Shown: positions 62,216 through 64,000 of the stretch, piece by piece
Numbering within the stretch: position 1 is the first letter of the stretch
How the letters are laid out: every line of letters begins with the position of its first letter
Origin: Butyricimonas synergistica DSM 23225
Lineage (GTDB): Bacteria > Bacteroidota > Bacteroidia > Bacteroidales > Marinifilaceae
NCBI RefSeq assembly: GCF_000379665.1
Contig: NZ_KB903360.1
Span: 560,175 to 624,174, forward strand
Direction: 5' to 3'
DNA length: 64,000 nucleotides
Made by a program: the position numbers and the translations under genes
The notes under the pieces: generated by a model
Seen by the model: the letters and a program-made list of their open reading frames with translations, nothing else
Database searches by the model: none
Told to the model about the DNA's origin: nothing

Positions 62216-62697
62216 TTCTATTTATTAACTTAAAAGAAAAATGTTATGAAAAAAAAATTGTATTGTTGTTGACATTTGCCTTTATAGGTATTGGATGTAC
62301 TTGGGCTCAAAATCTTCCTTTTTCAGATGCAGGATCTAAAGTTGGAAAAATTGTTAGTGTTTCAATGACAGGTTCTAATACGACTCCTATTGTTTTTAAG
62401 AAAGGAACGTACGAACATATGACGGTTAAGTTTATTTCTAACAAAAAATGTACAAAATGTACTTTGAGAATGTATGGTATTTTGAAAGGAGTGCCAGTCC
62501 CTTATCCTGTAGATCAAAGTTTGGTGACAAACGGGCTTATTTTACCATTGCAAGAGCAGCAAGAACATGAATTCACGTTCAGGTTAAACGTTAGAAATGA
62601 GCTCCCAGAACTTCAGTTTATTTTTAAAGTCGAATTGTTAGATGAAAATGGGGAAGCTATTTTTTCTTTTACAATTCCGGCTGTAATTGAAGGTTGA
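62212..62697 (+). CDS. Secreted ML-domain protein closely resembling NPC2
   Basis: The protein has a signal peptide (KKIVLLLTFAFIGIGCTWAQ) and one domain of about 125 residues. It aligns with human NPC2 as I remember it: FSDAGSKVGKI against FKDCGSVDGVI, MTVKFISN against VNVTFTSN, YGILKGVPVPYPV against HGILMGVPVPFPI, and the closing LLDENGEAIFSFTIPAVI against the last two strands. The disulfide cysteines of NPC2 are mostly absent; a KCTKC pair exists instead. ML proteins bind single lipids such as sterols. An ATG at 62246 would give the perfect signal MKKKIV... but is out of frame by one base at a run of nine A; the in-frame start is 62212. The giant gene 3 follows. Confidence 0.72.
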   Translation: MILFINLKEKCYEKKIVLLLTFAFIGIGCTWAQNLPFSDAGSKVGKIVSVSMTGSNTTPIVFKKGTYEHMTVKFISNKKCTKCTLRMYGILKGVPVPYPVDQSLVTNGLILPLQEQQEHEFTFRLNVRNELPELQFIFKVELLDENGEAIFSFTIPAVIEG

Positions 62698-62730
62698 TAA
62701 TAATAGTTGTGAATGGGTAACTAAAATTTT

Positions 62731-62807
62731 CAAAACATCTCTATTCCATGACTTTAGATTGGATGTTGTTGCAAGTATCCAAATTTTGGAGATGTTTTGT
62801 TTTTTTT
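62731..62807 (+). terminator. Hairpin terminator between NPC2-like gene and giant gene 3
   Basis: CAAAACATCTC (62731-62741) pairs with GAGATGTTTTG (62789-62799) over 11 bp, with an inner TTGGAT/ATCCAA stem, and is followed by a run of eight T. It should stop or attenuate transcription from the ML gene into the giant gene. Confidence 0.65.
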
Positions 62808-62846
62808 ATGTGCGCTTTGTTGTCGTGATTGATAATCCTATTTTTT

Positions 62847-64000
62847 ATGGAAAAGCATAATATACAGATTATTGCAGGTGTTTCAAGTAAATTGTTGTTA
62901 CGGAATCGAGTATTTCAGTTGTCGTTCTTGGTTATCACGGTGTGTATCACGTTTTTTCATGTCATGGAGCAAAGCGAATGGGCATTTTATGCTTTCCTCG
63001 GGGAATTTAATTTGGCTTGTAGTATCCCGTATATGAATGCCTATTTGTTCACGTTGCTTCAAATACTCCCGCTACTCTTTTCGGTGACCACACTTGTGAG
63101 AAGCGATGAGAAATTGGATTCAATGGATGCGGTGTATTATCGCCAGGAAAGTAACGTAGAATACGTGTGGGGAATAACATTGGGGTATTCGTGTGTATTT
63201 ATAATAATGGCAATGACTTCATTAGTGTTAGGGGTGTTAATTCATTTAATAGGGAATAATGCCCCTTTCAACTTTGGGCATTACTTGTTTTACCTTGTCA
63301 CGTTGACATTTCCGGCATATGTTTTTTCGTTTGGGATTTGTTTGCTTGTAAAAAGCCTCGTGAGGCAACGCGTATTGAGTCTGACGCTCTTGATGCTATA
63401 TTTCACGATTACGATATTTTTTGTCGGAAACAAATGGGGTGGAATATTCGACTTCACGGGTACAACGCTACCCAATGCTTTTTCCGAGATTGATGGGCAT
63501 CCCGGAATTGTGCGATATCTGGTTCAACGATTTGCTTGGTTGATGATAGGGGTGGGGTGTATCCTTTTGTCCGCGAGGAAATTCAAACGAATACCTAACA
63601 CGCCGAAAAGGACCAAGTTGACCATTGCGGTCTATGTGGCGTGGGGAGCGGGAATAGCGATGTTGTGCGGTATCGTGCTTGTGAATCATGGAGAATATGC
63701 TGTTCGCCAGAAATTCAGGGAAGTGTATGAAAAATATAATCGTGTAAAGCCATTGGCATTGTTGAGTCAAGATATCGATTTTAAGCAAACGGGATGCCGG
63801 ATGGAAGTGAGCTGCCGATTGTGCGTGAAGAATCAAACAGGAGGGAAGGTGCCGGGAATCGTGCTTTATTTAAACCCCGGATTGGAGGTCATTTCCGTGC
63901 GGGCAAAGGAAAAGGACGTGCCTTTTAGTCGAGACCACCAAGCGATCGTGGTAAGTCAGCCTGTTGATCAGGGGGACTCGCTGCTGTTGCAAATAGCATA
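62847..64000 (+). CDS. Giant ABC-2 permease / M1-like fusion protein, copy 3 (partial, C-terminus off window)
   Basis: The first 384 residues are visible and the frame is open to the right edge. It shares with copy 1 the loop motif YYRQESNVEYVWGITLG (copy 1: FYCRSESNTEYVWGMCLG), RIPNTPKRTKLT, IDFKQTG and VLYLNPGLEVISVRAKEKDV, and K15/R19/F23 align with both other copies. About seven membrane helices fill residues 20-280, followed by the start of the periplasmic M1-like region. Size of the full protein is expected to be near 1,100 residues. It lies 149 bp downstream of the NPC2-like gene on the same strand. Confidence 0.85.
   Translation, partial: MEKHNIQIIAGVSSKLLLRNRVFQLSFLVITVCITFFHVMEQSEWAFYAFLGEFNLACSIPYMNAYLFTLLQILPLLFSVTTLVRSDEKLDSMDAVYYRQESNVEYVWGITLGYSCVFIIMAMTSLVLGVLIHLIGNNAPFNFGHYLFYLVTLTFPAYVFSFGICLLVKSLVRQRVLSLTLLMLYFTITIFFVGNKWGGIFDFTGTTLPNAFSEIDGHPGIVRYLVQRFAWLMIGVGCILLSARKFKRIPNTPKRTKLTIAVYVAWGAGIAMLCGIVLVNHGEYAVRQKFREVYEKYNRVKPLALLSQDIDFKQTGCRMEVSCRLCVKNQTGGKVPGIVLYLNPGLEVISVRAKEKDVPFSRDHQAIVVSQPVDQGDSLLLQIA

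Overview
The window is chromosomal DNA of a Bacteroidota bacterium. The evidence is TonB-dependent receptor plus DUF4249 pairs, SusC-like outer-membrane biology, many lipoproteins, weak Shine-Dalgarno sequences, and promoters of the Bacteroidota type (TTTG, about 19-21 bp, TAnnTTTG). The order Bacteroidales, perhaps Odoribacteraceae such as Butyricimonas, is my inference and was not tested.

Layout. 1-7.0 kb: a partial M49 dipeptidyl peptidase III lipoprotein, an outer-membrane barrel, a Dus tRNA-modifying enzyme, the glpK-glpF glycerol uptake operon, a nitroreductase and a broken zupT-like zinc transporter. 7.1-15.3 kb: gltX with an acyltransferase and two small genes, an aminotransferase, and a pyrH-dxs-Crp operon. 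15.5-24.8 kb: lipid-linked sugar transfer genes (GT2, double LAB_N protein, two ArnT-like GT39 enzymes), a gate-domain membrane protein, a porin, and an A+T-rich two-gene island of unknown function. 24.8-28.4 kb: HAD phosphatase and the rplM-rpsI-rpsB-tsf translation block with a clear promoter and a long leader. 28.4-36.2 kb: an accessory region with a repeat element, an ML-like secreted protein, a giant ABC-2/M1-like fusion protein, DUF4249 and a TonB receptor. 36.3-50.2 kb: hemW, asnS, rpoN, SPOR lipoproteins, cyclophilin, a second giant fusion protein, mutS and deoC. 50.2-57.0 kb: an RDD protein and a SpoIIM/DUF4129/DUF4350/MoxR/DUF58 operon. 57.0-61.6 kb: an MMPL/RND transporter, MazG-like, dtd and an aminotransferase. 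61.6-64.0 kb: a second repeat element, an NPC2-like ML-domain protein and a third giant protein cut by the window end.

The most unusual content is the accessory module. Two small secreted proteins of the ML (MD-2/NPC2 lipid-recognition) fold, one strikingly NPC2-like, each sit beside a roughly 1,100-residue inner-membrane protein that joins an ABC-2-like permease to a periplasmic, apparently inactivated M1-peptidase-like region and a golvesin-like C-terminal domain. A third copy of the giant protein stands alone. The 29-33 kb copy is bracketed by a 101-bp direct repeat with one mismatch, derived from the DUF4249 gene. Both ML/giant loci lie near an unusual intergenic element made of 11-bp repeats around a shared hairpin. 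I propose, as inference only, a lipid-binding and envelope-trafficking module that has been duplicated and moved.
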